Shown piece by piece: positions 34,960 through 46,959 of a stretch of 64,000 nt of DNA. The notes below the pieces were generated by a model. The model was not told the origin of the DNA. It ran no database searches and was given only the letters and a program-made list of their open reading frames with translations. Source of the stretch: Vigna angularis. Lineage: Eukaryota; Streptophyta; Magnoliopsida; Fabales; Fabaceae. The DNA lies in the NCBI RefSeq assembly GCF_016808095.1, contig NC_068975.1, positions 25,241,501 through 25,305,500 on the forward strand, given 5' to 3'. How positions within the stretch are numbered: position 1 is the first letter of the stretch; every line of letters begins with the position of its first letter. The translations under genes and the position numbers were made by a program.

Positions 34960-35760
34960 TTACTCTAAGGCATGAAGTTAAGGCTATTGAACCCTATAGT
35001 CAGGCTCAAAGGGTCAAAGACACCCTGATTTAGAAAGGGTTCTTTCATTTTTCTAATTCTGAGTCACTTTCTAGTTTTTTTCTCTTTCTCTCTCTAAACT
35101 CAGTTTTCTTCCTTCCTTCTCTGTCTTCTCTCTACCCTTACACTCATTTGAACCGTTGAAATTTCGATTAGGTGGTATTCTTTCGCTCACGGAGTTGAGG
35201 GCTTCCTATCCATCTGATTAGTTTTCGATTTGGACGGGTAAGTCAATTTTTCCCCTTTTCTTGAACCTAGGGCATGCAACTTTACTGGTTGCATGCAGCT
35301 GGGTAGTATTTCCTCTCAATTTCCTGTCTATTCTAGCTCTAAGAGCTGTTTCCATCACCATTTAGGTGGTTGTAGGACACTGTTTGGGTTTTCTCTGTGA
35401 AGGCACTGTTAGGGCACTCTAGTTGGCTATATTGCTCAACTTCAAGGTAAAGGGAGCATATTATTTTTGTATGAATTTATTTTATAAAAATATATGCATA
35501 TGAATGTTGAACTGGTGTGCTCTTGTGAAACTATTTTATGGCTTTTATTATATTGGGTGTTATAATTGAAACTGTGAAATTGTGCATGTTGTGATGTGAT
35601 GAATTTAATTTGTTTTGAATGAGTTTGTTGGCTGAAATTGATCTTGTTGGCTGAAATTGATCTTGTTGGAAGGTCGGGAGTAAGAGTTCTCTAATAGCAT
35701 GTATATGGGTATTAAATAGATGTACAAGTACTGTTTGAGGTTGCTGTAAGAGAAGTGAAA
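34960..35760 (+). mobile_element. Decayed LTR-like fragment related to the large gypsy LTRs
   Basis: The order of landmarks matches the 5' half of the large LTRs: a CT-rich leader (TCTTTCTCTCTCTAAACTC), CTTCTCTCTACC, a GAGTTGAGGGCTTCC step, GGACGGGTAAGTC, paired TGCATGC words and CAAGGTAAAGGGAGCATATT. Sequence identity is low and the 3' half is missing. The call is structural inference. Confidence 0.4.
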
Positions 35761-37139
35761 ATATTAAAATTAGGCATTTAAGTTGTCAAAGTATCATTAT
35801 CCAAAGAAAATATTAATCTCAAGTCCCACAAAACTAATATAAACAACATAAAAAAACTTTTAATGAGTCATAAAAAAAACACAACAAAAGCTCAAATAAA
35901 TGATTTATGTATAAGATATATTATATATGATTGAAAAATCTTTGGTTTCGTTAATTATAATCTAAAAGTAATGATATGGATACCTTGTGTTCGATAGAGG
36001 ATATAAGACAATTATTGAATATTTTGTAAACATTAAACTGTTTAATTGAGGTTTGCACTTCCAAATAAATAAGCACAATACATGTTATATAGTGAATATT
36101 TTTGTTCGAACATCGAGTACCGTGTCGCCTAACCAAAGACTATGTGTCATTTGCTAATGAATGCATTCCTTCCTAAAATAGGGTGCCTCCTACTTGAACT
36201 TATCTCTGTCTATCGAAAACATTAATATATCGCGCAATTTAATCAGAACAGACATCATATCGCCACAAGCAAAATGATCATTAGGCTAATGGGTTCATAA
36301 TCGAAACTCGTCTGGGTAAAAATCCATAACTAGTAAAATACTCCTATAAGTATTACTTTAACAAAGTTTTGATTTCATTTTTTACATTAATCATACTTTA
36401 ATTAGAAACTCACTTAAAGTACTAACTTGTGGGTGGAAGAATGTTTTTGTAGGCATCTCACATCTTCGTTCTATAAACGACGAGTATAAAAAGACAAAAA
36501 AATTTGAAGGATGGACCAAAACTTTTTCCAAGATACCTTCTACTCTATAAATACATAAGAGTATGCTTGAATATACAATTATAATAAAGTATTTGAGATT
36601 TTAAGAGTTGAACTATTAAAATTTTCGTCATTTTGAATCGAAAAATTCTCAAAATATTCAGCTACCCTACTGATCTCAATAAGATATTCTATTAGCTTGG
36701 ATGTGATAGCATGCACATGCCAATCCAAATCCAAACAGGGTTTGTATATGCCTTCCACCGAGCATTTCGAGAAAACTTGCAAATGGGCATAGTTCAAAAC
36801 AAACTTATCTTTACACATTGATTTACAGAGGAAAGTCCAGCCAAGCTACTTAAATATTTAAAATTAGTGTTCAACGTATCCCATAAACCTATTAAAAAAA
36901 TGCCCCGTGATAAAGTCTTCAGCGTTTAAGCATTTTGTTTGGATGAGTTTTGTTGTACACTGTGTGGTATTAATTTTTCTATGGTGTTTTAATTTACTTG
37001 CATTTCCGATACTAATTTTATTTCTTATAGTTGAACATGTAAGAGATTGTGAAATTATAAATGCGGTGAATAATTATAAATAATATGATATTGGAATTTA
37101 AACAGTTAAAATCGTCATATTATAAAGCCATTTCAAAGT
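35761..37139. other. AT-rich intergenic region
   Basis: Small minus-strand frames near 35951 and 36579 have no recognisable domain, and no gene structure is seen. Confidence 0.5.
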
Positions 37140-37144
37140 GTGAC

Positions 37145-39642
37145 TGTAAGACCTCGAAAATCAACTCTGAAAACCCTCTGTCAAATCATAATTAATGCAT
37201 CACGTCATTTACACAGAACCATTAAAACCCACTCTGCACTCCATGCATGAGCGCCACTTGTCACAATAGAAGCTTCTGAAATCAGTAGTGGGGGTGCAGG
37301 TGTCGACAAGGGGACGCTCGTCCGTTTGGACGTGGTTTGAACAAAACTGATTTTCTGAAAAACCCTTCCACTCTCCTGCACGCACTCTTCTTCTTCCTCA
37401 GAAATCAGACTTTTCATTTTCTCCACCTTCTCTCTAGAACCCTTTTCGTCTTCTCTCTACCATAACTCACCACTCTCTTCTCCGATCACGTTTCAGAAAC
37501 CATAGGAGCATTCCTTGAGTTGTGAGCTTCAATCTGAACCGAATAGATCCAAGTTCTGAAACCGGTAAGTCTCTCGACTCTAGACACTCGTTTCTGAGTT
37601 ACATGCGAACCCAGATTCAGCTGCATGCAAGAGTATAAACTAAGTTTGGTGCGTTTTCTTTTGGTTAGTTTTAGTTGGAGGACTTAAGAAGAACGTTGAG
37701 GGTAGAAAGCCATAGTTGGACGAGTCAAAATCCCACTCTTAGGACGTTCACTACTGATCCAAGTAAGGGAAGCTTATTGATTTAATTCGTACGTTGTTGT
37801 ATGTTTGCTGAAAACGAATGCATGTTGATGAATGACTGAATGTATGTATGCAGTATGAGTATGAATGCATGATGGATGATGGTTGAGATGTATGAATATG
37901 AACATGGATAATTATGGTGTATGAAATAAATCTGTATGATGATGTTGAATAGGAATTATTAAAACGAATGTTATAAAGTATATAAATTGATATTTGATAT
38001 GAAGTATAAAGTATATACTGGTATGATGGAATTAAATTGGAAAACTTGAAATATGCACTTATGAATATGATAATGTACATTCGTTATCGAACGGTCCTCT
38101 ACCGTTCGGTTCCTAGTAAAATTGTTAAAAAATGGAATTTTTTCATTTGGAAAGAACTCTGATCGAGAACGAGCGTTCTCATGTGAAAATACTATTCTAG
38201 AGCGTTTGGCTCAGAATAGGCGTACCTTAGTCTTCAAAATAAAGTAAAATATATATATATATATCTTACACTTTAAGAATAAGTAACGCTCGGTCTTATA
38301 CCTTGCGTTCGCTAAAAGTAACGCTCAGTCTTATATCTTGCGTTCGTTAAAAGTAGCGCTCGGTCTTACACCTAGCGTTCGTCCTATCTAGTGCTCGGTC
38401 TTATACCGAACGTCCGTCCTAATATTAAATTAATAACCGAGTAGAAATAACGTTCGTCCAAACTTCAGTAAATCTATGTGCCGCGTTCGGTCATTGACTG
38501 ACAGTCGGTTCTATAATTAAATTCTTCTCATGGTTAACTAAACATCTTGAAGTATCTTCATCTATTTTTGGATTCGGCCTAGAGATTCATACTTGAAGTA
38601 TTTTTGAGTAATGATTTGATTTTCATAGAGTCAGTTCATTCAACTGATTCGATTAGAAAAGACGTTCGTTAAATCTGATGTGTCGGCCTTATTCGATTCT
38701 GAACGAGAGAAGCAAGGGTCTCATTCTTAACGTTCGTCCTCGTTCTAAAGAGGACTGAACGTTCGTTATTTTATGTAAGTATAATGAAAGATGAAAAGGA
38801 GTTTAAGATGAAGAATGATATTGAACGAACAATATATTGAATGATTATACGATTATGGATTTTGGACGAGCGTTCCAAGGAGGAACGACTCTTATATGTT
38901 GAATATGCAATTGGTAAAGTATGACTGTGGTTATGCTAATGCTGGCAGTCCATCCTGATGTTCCGTGAGTACTCATCCTCACGTAGAGGGGGTAGGTCAT
39001 GTGTGGGAACGGCAGGAGGTCCTAGTCCTTAGGGGTACTTTGGATAGGGCTAACCTCGAGTGGCAGCTGTTGAGTGTATCCCAGTTACTACATCACTCGG
39101 GTGCAAGGACGCCTGTAGCTACACAGATTCATACAGTCCGGACGGTATGCCTAGTTATATATATTTCTTATGATGTTATATGTTAAGTTACATGTGTGTG
39201 AATTGAAATGTTAACTGTATATGTTGATGTATGAATTAAATTACATAAGCTTACCCTTTCGTTTTCCTTGTGTTGTCTATTGTCTATGTACGTTCGTCCT
39301 GTCCTTGCAATGATCATCCGTGTGAATGTGAGCAGAAGGCGAAGCCACTTTGGAGGACGTGATTGAAGAAGAAAACCTGATTGAAGTGGAAGTCAAAGTC
39401 GAGCCTTAGAGCGCTCGTTCATATTAGAAGTTTAGACGTTAGCTTTTATTTTGACGTTCGGTTGATTGTTTTGTAAAGCCGTTCGTTCTAGACTTTCACT
39501 GTTCCAGCATTGTGTATTTCAGTTCTGTATTTAAGCCGTTCGGCTTTTGAAATTCGTTCTTTTAATGTAAAGACTACATTGTTTTACTGTTAAATGTAAT
39601 TAATTCTGATTTATGGTAATTACTGTATTTTGGGATGTTACA
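37145..39642 (+). mobile_element. Solo LTR of the large Ty3/gypsy family, copy B
   Basis: 2498 bp from TGTAAGACCTCG to GGGATGTTACA. The flanks GTGAC (37140-37144) and ATGAC (39643-39647) look like a 5-bp target duplication with one change. No primer-binding site follows, so it is solo. It has the same internal order as the 5' LTR at 58880-61487: CT-rich leader, ACCGGTAAGTC, GTAAGGGAAGCTTATT, TA tract, hairpin repeats, CATCCTGATGTTCCGTGAGT, GGAACGGCAGGAGGTCCTAG, AATGATCATCCGTGTGAATG. Confidence 0.88.
38283..38425 (+). repeat. Hairpin-forming tandem repeats in solo LTR copy B
   Basis: Four units of about 35 bp carry the inverted pair GCTCGGT / ACC(G/T)(A/T)GCG around CTTATA or CTTACA, each followed by TTCGTCC-type sequence. 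Confidence 0.85.
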
Positions 39643-40315
39643 ATGACAACTTATATTTTATATTGTTTTCCAATAAAAAGAATTACTGTCATTATTAATA
39701 TCATTTTCCGGCGTCTATCATTGAGTGTATAAAAAAAGTAATGATATTTTGACACATAAATTTTTTACTTCCATTTAATATTATCATTTCTTATTTTTTA
39801 CGTATTTTTAAAAAGAATACAAAGATTCATTTCTTTATAATTATTTTACAGTTATACTATATGTCAAAATTAATGGAAAAGTATGTGACCCAACCATTAC
39901 TCTACTAAAATGGAATCGGTCTAAATGATTTAGAATTACGCTAAATTAAAAAAAAACGAAGTCAAGGCGTAGAAAGAAAAGATAAAACAAATAATGTGGC
40001 AGGTGAAAGCTCAATTAAACAAAGAAAAAGCAAAAGTATATTCACAGCAGGCAGCATTAATCTAAAGAAGTTGAAGAGGCTGGCGTCACCTAATCGAATC
40101 GTTTGTCAGTAATGAAATATTATAATAAACTCATCAAATATTTAGAAACCAAATCATCGTTGCTGGCAAAGACTGATCCACCAATTGTACTGAATTCAAA
40201 CTTAAATTGATTACTTCTTTCTAATAAAATAAAGAAGCAAACAGTAACCAGCGTTACCATATATACATACATATAGATCATATTGGTAGAAGACAAAAAA
40301 CATTTTGAAATTAGG
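39643..40315. other. Intergenic; upstream region of epoxide hydrolase 2
   Basis: AT-rich. CATATATACATACATATAG (about 40258-40276), some 50 bp before the ATG, is a TATA-like stretch. Confidence 0.5.
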
Positions 40316-41473
40316 ATGGAAGAGATAGAACACAGAACAGTGGAAGTGAATGGCATAAAAATGCATGTAGCAGAGAAAGGAAAAGGTCCTGTGGTGTTGT
40401 TCATCCATGGCTTCCCTGAACTCTGGTACTCATGGCGCCACCAGATTCTGTCTCTCAGCGCCCAAGGATACCACGCTGTCGCACCAGACCTCCGTGGCTA
40501 CGGTGACACAGAGGCACCAGCTTCAATCAGCAGCTACACATGCTTTCACATAGTGGGTGATTTGGTCGCGCTTATAGACCTTCTGGGTGTCGACCAAGTC
40601 TTCCTTGTGGCTCATGACTGGGGAGCCATCATAGGTTGGTACCTCTGCATGTTTCGCCCCGACAGAGTTAAGGCCTATGTCTGCCTCAGTGTTCCTTTAC
40701 TCCACAGAGACCCCAACGTCAGAACCGTCGATGCCATGCGTGCTATGTACGGAGACGACTACTACATCTGCAGATTTCAGGTTATATATTTTCCTTAGGA
40801 TGTTTATGTGAAATAAAGGAATGATTTTGAGCGATGGTGATCATTGTTTGAAACCTTATGACAGAAACCAGGCGAAATGGAGGCTCAGATGGCTGAAGTT
40901 GGCACTGAGTATGTTCTGAAAAACAACCTTACAAATCGTACACCTGGTCCTCCAATCTTTCCCATGGGAGAGTTTGGTACCGGATTCAATCCAGATATGC
41001 CTGATACCTTGCCCTCCTGGCTCACACAAGATGATCTTGATTACTTTGTCTCCAAATTCAACAAAACGGGTTTCACTGGAAGCTTGAACTACTACAGAAA
41101 TTTTGACACGTAAATTCTTGATTTTCCGGCTTGCCAAGGATACTGTTTTCCACTGCTATAAATAATGTTTATTTATCGGGAAACTCGGTCATATGTATAT
41201 TTTTGCAGAAACTGGGAGCTGACGTCACCATGGACCGGAGCGCAAATCAAGGTTCCGGTCAAATTCATCACCGGAGATTTGGACTCTGTATACACGTCGC
41301 TGAACATGAAGGAGTATATTCACGATGGAGGTTTCAAACAAGATGTGCCAAATTTAGAAGAAGTGATTGTGTTGAGAGGAGTATCTCATTTCAATAATCA
41401 AGAAGCTGCCGAGGAAGTCAATGATCACATATACCATTTTATCATCAAGCACGCACATGCAAAAACAACCTGA
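40316..41473 (+). CDS. Soluble epoxide hydrolase, copy 2
   Basis: Exons 40316-40780, 40865-41109 and 41209-41473 give 324 aa. The fold and family motifs match copy 1: HGFPELWYSWR, PDLRGYGDTEAP, nucleophile Asp in AHDWGA (residue 101), NYYRN lid tyrosines, TGDLD acid and VSHFNNQEA base. Introns are short (84 and 99 bp) and GT-AG, with the shared phases 0 and 2. The C-terminus is six residues longer than in copies 1 and 3 (ending KHAHAKTT). The second half of exon 1 is nearly identical to copy 3. No defects were seen. It sits 0.7 kb downstream of solo LTR copy B. Confidence 0.94.
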
Positions 41474-43335
41474 AACACTGTCGCAGATTCATAGAGCCAA
41501 AAGGTCTCCGTAGTTAAGGTTCATGCACTGTATTTCGATATAATCCCACATCCAGTAACCGTTTATGTCCCTTTGTAATACTAAATAAAATTTTCAAGTT
41601 TGTCTCTTCAAAAGGAACAGGGTACTTCATTTGTTATTTACAGATGACTTAAAATTTACGGGGTGTACGAAGTCTTGATGAATTCAAAATTGAAGTCGTG
41701 AGTGAGAAGATTTCTTCACAAAATTCAGAAAAGATAAATTGTAATGAATTCTGATAATTTCTTTATAAATATTTTGAATTAAATTTTGTTGAGTGCTAAC
41801 GACTTTTAAATTGTAGAAAATTATCCACAGTAATTTTGACTTTTAAGTGAAAGTCGTTTTCACTTCTACGAAAAATGTATTAAAAATTACATAAAACTAA
41901 GTTAGTCATAGTTTTTAATAAGAAAAATCTATTTCAAATTTTTCAACTTGCACCTTATGAATATACTAGTTAGCTAAGTTACAACATATTTTCATTTTGT
42001 ATGATGTCGTTACGTATGACTTGGAAATCAAGTGATGAAAAACATTTTTTTTAAAAGGTTTTCCAATATTAAGGTTTTGAGTAAAGCTATAAAAACACTT
42101 TTACATCCATTTAACACATAACACAAATATAAAATATATCCTAAAAATGTAAATTTTAGATAAAATATATCCTAAAAATGTAAATTTTTGTATTTAAAAA
42201 AAATTAAATAAATATAAAAAAATTTAGTGTATAAAAAAATATTTTTCTAAGATTTTGGTACATTTTCATCCTCTAAAATGTCAAATGGGTGATAATTTTT
42301 ACACCAAATTTTTTATTCTCATTTGAGAGGGTACGTAGATTTTATACCAAAGTTATTTCTCTCTCTTTATCTTTAAAAATAAAAAGATAATTTTTGTTAC
42401 AACCATTTTATCTAGAATTGTTAAATGTAATATCATGTGTCAAATAACTTTTTTTTTCTCTTTATTAGATAAATTTCTTCGTATGGATGTGAATTTGACC
42501 GTATTCTTTTTTTATTTTTGAATTGAAAGTTTATAACATTTTCGTTTTCCTCAGTTAGTAGATACACGCCTACACATATTTTATCCATGTATTTTATGAA
42601 CATTAACTAATTAAATATTTTTTTATAAAAATCACATCAATGAAAACTAAGGATTCGATGGGCTAAAAGTAAACACAAATAACTAATTAACAATACACCA
42701 TATTTTTGGACAATGTTGGAAAGAAAAAATATTTAAAATTTGAATAAACTTTATGAATATAGAAATGGTCGAACAGTTAAAAGAATAAATAAAAAATTTT
42801 TTCAAATAAAATGAAACTAAAAACCAAATATTTAAAAGTAAATAAGTTTTTAGGTCACATAGTAAACTAAAGGTGTGGGTAATCGTAGCGGTCAAAATTA
42901 CGACTTGAATTCTTAGAAAAACTAAAAAATAAATATAAATATTAAAAACCAATATAAATGGTTGAATTTAATTCTTATAATCTATTTCATTCAATGAATT
43001 TAAGGATTTTAATTTCTAAAATATAATATACGTATATGAGAGTCAAATATAAGTATATATATAATAAGTTTATGTAAAAATAAAATGTGGAAAGCTAAAT
43101 AAGAAATTTTGGTAGCTTAAATGGTAGAAAATTGTGGTGATTTCAAGAACATGGATTCAAACTCTTTTCTACCTTTTTCTTTAAAAAAATAATTTAATAT
43201 TGATAGTGGATAAAGCACTCCAAGTTTGAAGGAATTATTGAGAGATCCAATATGTGTGATTAAAATATTAATATAATAAAATAATATTAAAATAATAAAT
43301 AATATTAAAAAATTGGTGAAAAGTAAAATTTTTGG
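41474..43335. other. 3' UTR then AT-rich intergenic region
   Basis: A tandem duplication of about 33 bp (AAATATATCCTAAAAATGTA twice) lies at about 42133-42190. No coding frame is recognised. Confidence 0.5.
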
Positions 43336-44950
43336 ACTATAAGGTTTTCGGGGAAACAAATTCTGAGCAAGAGATTAAGTCTGGAATAGAGGTAGGGAGC
43401 TAACCTTTCTAAGTTTTTATATTATGATTTAGTATCGTTTTATTACTATTCATGTCTTGAAATTCTGTGTGAATACTGTTAATGAAAAACATATGTGCTT
43501 ACTGTATATCTATCTATATTGATTTTCTGTGTTAATATTATATGTTGTTGTTTTGAATCTGTAAATAAGAAATTTGTTAAAAACTAGTTCAGGAACACTT
43601 TGGCTAAGGAAAGACTTGATACTTAAGTTGTCCATTGTGACACACATCTCTTTCCTGGAAGTCTACTCGATAGGTTTTTAACTTAAATCTTGTTGAATAG
43701 ATTATGTACTGTTAAATTATTGTGCAATATATCTTGTTAGAATGAAAATTTCTATGAATTCATGTTATTGTGGTAGATAAGGAATTATGAATTATAATTG
43801 TGATGGTAGGATAGAGAAATCTTAAAACCCGGAGTTGGTACATCCCTGATCATAGAGCAGCCTTGGTCAAATCCAGTAAGTTGTGACTAGTCATATGTAC
43901 TGGCTGTTTATGGTGAGTTTGATTAGTCAAGCATTTGATTTTTCTCCGGTGACCATTTATGGTGATATTTTAGTATTGTTAATTTATTTTGTGATATATT
44001 CATTTTGTATGATTTTTGTGATGATTGTATTTTATTATATTAGATTTGAATTTATGCATCTGAACATGATATGAGTATTATGGGGATATTTTGTAATGAT
44101 ATAATATGAGTTGAGGAATATGAGCATGATATGAGTCTCGTGGAGAGATTCTGTAATGATATGGTATTTGGGTATATGTTGATGTTGAGGGTCTTGTCGT
44201 TGGAGGTTATCCTGATACTCTAATAATCATCTAGTCTCAAGTAGAGAAGAATGAATTATGTGGTGAGAGGGGTAGGAGGTCCTGGTCTATGTGCCGGTTT
44301 TGGACATAGTGTTGAGGAGTAACCTTGTGGATGATATGAAGTATTTTGGAAGTGTATTTGTAAGAAGAAATAGAAGTCATCACAAGTGCATAACCTCCCG
44401 TGACCGGTCATCAACGTATCATTCGAATGAGTGTCTATTAGGTATTGTGGAATGAGTGTATATTGGGTATTCTGGAATGAGTGTATATTGGGTATTCTGG
44501 AATGAGTGTTTATTGGGTATTCTGGAATGAGTGTTTATTGGGTATTGTGGGATGAGTGTCTATTGAGTATTGTGGAATGAGTGTCTATTGGGTATTGTGG
44601 GATGAGTGTCTATTGGGTATTGTGAAATGAGTGTCTATTGAGTATTGTGGGATGAGTGTTTATGGGGTATTGTGGGATGAGTGTCTATTAGGAATTGTGG
44701 TATGATGGGATGAGTATCTACGGTGCGATTGTTATATGATGATATGAGGGTGTCTGACATAATTATTATACGATGTTTGTTGAGTGTATCAAAGTAATTG
44801 TGCATGTTTTATAAATGATTTGTTGCATGTTAGTTCACCCTACTTGTTTGTGTTTGTATATGGGCGATGATCGTATAATTCGTTATACGGGAGCAAATGA
44901 AGGAATGTCGTGTGCCAAAAGATAAAAGAATAAGTTAGAAGAATTCGAGT
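43336..44950 (+). mobile_element. Decayed LTR-like region, distant relative of the large gypsy LTRs
   Basis: Recognisable boxes in LTR order are ATCCTGATACTCTAATAATC and AAGTAGAGAAGAATG (about 44208-44255), GGGGTAGGAGGTCCTGGTC (44268-44286) and a GATGATCGTATAATTCG...GAGCAAATG block (about 44866-44900), matching CATCCTGATGTTCC, GTAGAGG, CGGCAGGAGGTCC and GATCATCCGTG...GAGCAG of the intact LTRs. The space between the first and last boxes is filled by a 25-bp array. Ends are undefined. Confidence 0.45.
44426..44700. repeat. 25-bp tandem repeat, 11 copies
   Basis: Consensus is close to AATGAGTGTCTATTGGGTAT followed by TGTGG. Copies start every 25 bp from 44426 to 44676, with one or a few changes each. 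Confidence 0.95.
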
Positions 44951-44981
44951 TATATTTATGAGTTTGTACTTGAAATCTGAG

Positions 44982-44985
<4 letters not shown>

Positions 44986-45068
<83 letters not shown>
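44986..45068. repeat. (TA)n microsatellite, about 41 units
   Basis: An uninterrupted TA run, the longest in the window. Confidence 0.97.
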
Positions 45069-45072
<4 letters not shown>

Positions 45073-46642
45073 TTTGTTTGTCATCCTATTTTTAATATTG
45101 ATACAAACAGAAAAAATTATATCATTTACGTTTATCAAATAAAAATATTGTAGCAAATATCATTAACTATATATTTCAAAATATGAATTATATTAGTAAC
45201 TTATCAAAATATTAGTAAAAATATATTTATTAACGAAATAAAAAAATAATATTTAAATTACAAGTATCATTTATTAGTTTCACCCGCCTAAAAAATAATA
45301 TTTATGTTAATAATAATTTTTTTAGAGAAATCTATTAGATATATTTTAAAAATATATTAAGAATCCCTTTGACGAGCATTTTAATACTACGATCTAATTT
45401 AATAAGTTCTATATTATGCTATGCGTGGCTATTGAAAAGTATTTACGTAATTTTGAAATGTTTGAATACACTAATTACATTAGTACTTATTAGACATTAT
45501 CCAGTTCCAAAATAAAAATCAAATAATGATTGAAATGTATCCATGCAAATGCAATATTTTGTAGTAAATTTATTATATCTTTTATTTTTTCTTTGTATAC
45601 AAGTTAAAAGCTAGATAAAAAGAAATGGAAGAAACAGTAGTAAATTGTCAACAATCGAAAATATTCATGTATCACGATGAGAAAACTTATTTTTAAATAT
45701 GAAAATAATATTTTCTAAATTAGAAATTAATTATAGAGTAATTATATTTACAGACTAAATTAGAATCTAATTTTAAAATAGCTAAAATGCTGGTCAATAA
45801 ATTTGAGGATCAAATTGATAACTACTTTAAACATTTATTTAATGACAATCAAACATAGATAGTTTGAAGACTAACCTAAAAACCCCTCTTAATTATTGGT
45901 ATGTTAGCTAAGTTGTATTATTCTCTTGTCTTTCATATCGTCTGAAAATTAATTCCATATTTTATAAATTCAAATACGTACTGGATTTCGTATTTGATTG
46001 ATACTTTGAGATTATAATATCACCACAATCTAACCAATTGTAAATATAACTTTAATTTAAGTCAATTTGGCTTCCAATTTCAGTTTTTATTTTGTTATTC
46101 CAATGGAAAATTCATGTATGCTGCATGCATATTATAAAATCAAACTATCATGGTACTTTTATAAATGGATGGTAGTTGAGCAAAAGTTCAAATTTAAAAA
46201 GGCTCAAGGCTTGTTTGAATTTTTTTTTTAACCAAGCTTAGATTGAGCTGTCATCATTTGAGCTAAAAATGTTCATATATCTATCTAATTTATGTTCAAA
46301 GGTTTAAGGTTAAGGTTTACATTTACTGAACAAGTCAAAGCTGGTTAATTAATTAATATCTAAAAGAATTTGAATTAAAAGAATACAGAAATAAACACAA
46401 AAAATGTTACCGATGGTCCCGTACAAAATTAAACAATTTCTAATTTAACAAATTGCAAATTAAAATATTTATAGAACAACTAAAATTTTGTATTGCATAA
46501 ATTAACCTCTTCTTTATTTTCTCTTTATATTAAGTAAGTGTTTTCAATTTTGATGTGGATGAGATAGAGGATTGAAATGTTCCAGATCTTGTCGATTGAT
46601 CCTTTATACATTACCAGTGTGTTCATTTGAAGAGAAAACACT
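45069..46642. other. AT-rich intergenic region, no gene seen
   Basis: No coding frame or clear repeat recognised. Confidence 0.5.
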
Positions 46643-46647
46643 CTTAG

Positions 46648-46928
46648 TATGAACACAATAAAGGTAGGAAACGTTTTCTGAATGTAATCTTTTGATGATG
46701 TTATTAAAGTATTTGATTACAATCGTTTTATAATAATAAAAGAAAGTAATTGCACTTTCCCACTCTCCTAAATGAGTGGGATATCTCCTAACAGATCTCT
46801 CGTTCCTAAAAATCAGCTCCTCAATCCCCTAATAATAGGTCAGCATAAGACCTTTTATTTAACTGCATAAAATAAAGGACTTTAATCTTTATTTAAACTA
46901 AATAAAACAACATGAAATAAACCTGACA
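46648..46928 (-). repeat. 3' LTR of the copia element
   Basis: 281 bp. On the plus strand it runs from TATGAACACAATAAAGG to AAACCTGACA. Its terminal TG/CA is damaged by one G-to-A change (TATG for TGTG on the plus strand). Confidence 0.93.
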
Positions 46929-46959
46929 ATCCCTCCCTTAAACTAAATTCCAAAGACTT

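Noticed and set aside
36579..36818. Possible small minus-strand gene of 79 codons
   Set aside because: AT-rich region with no recognisable family and no splice or conservation evidence.
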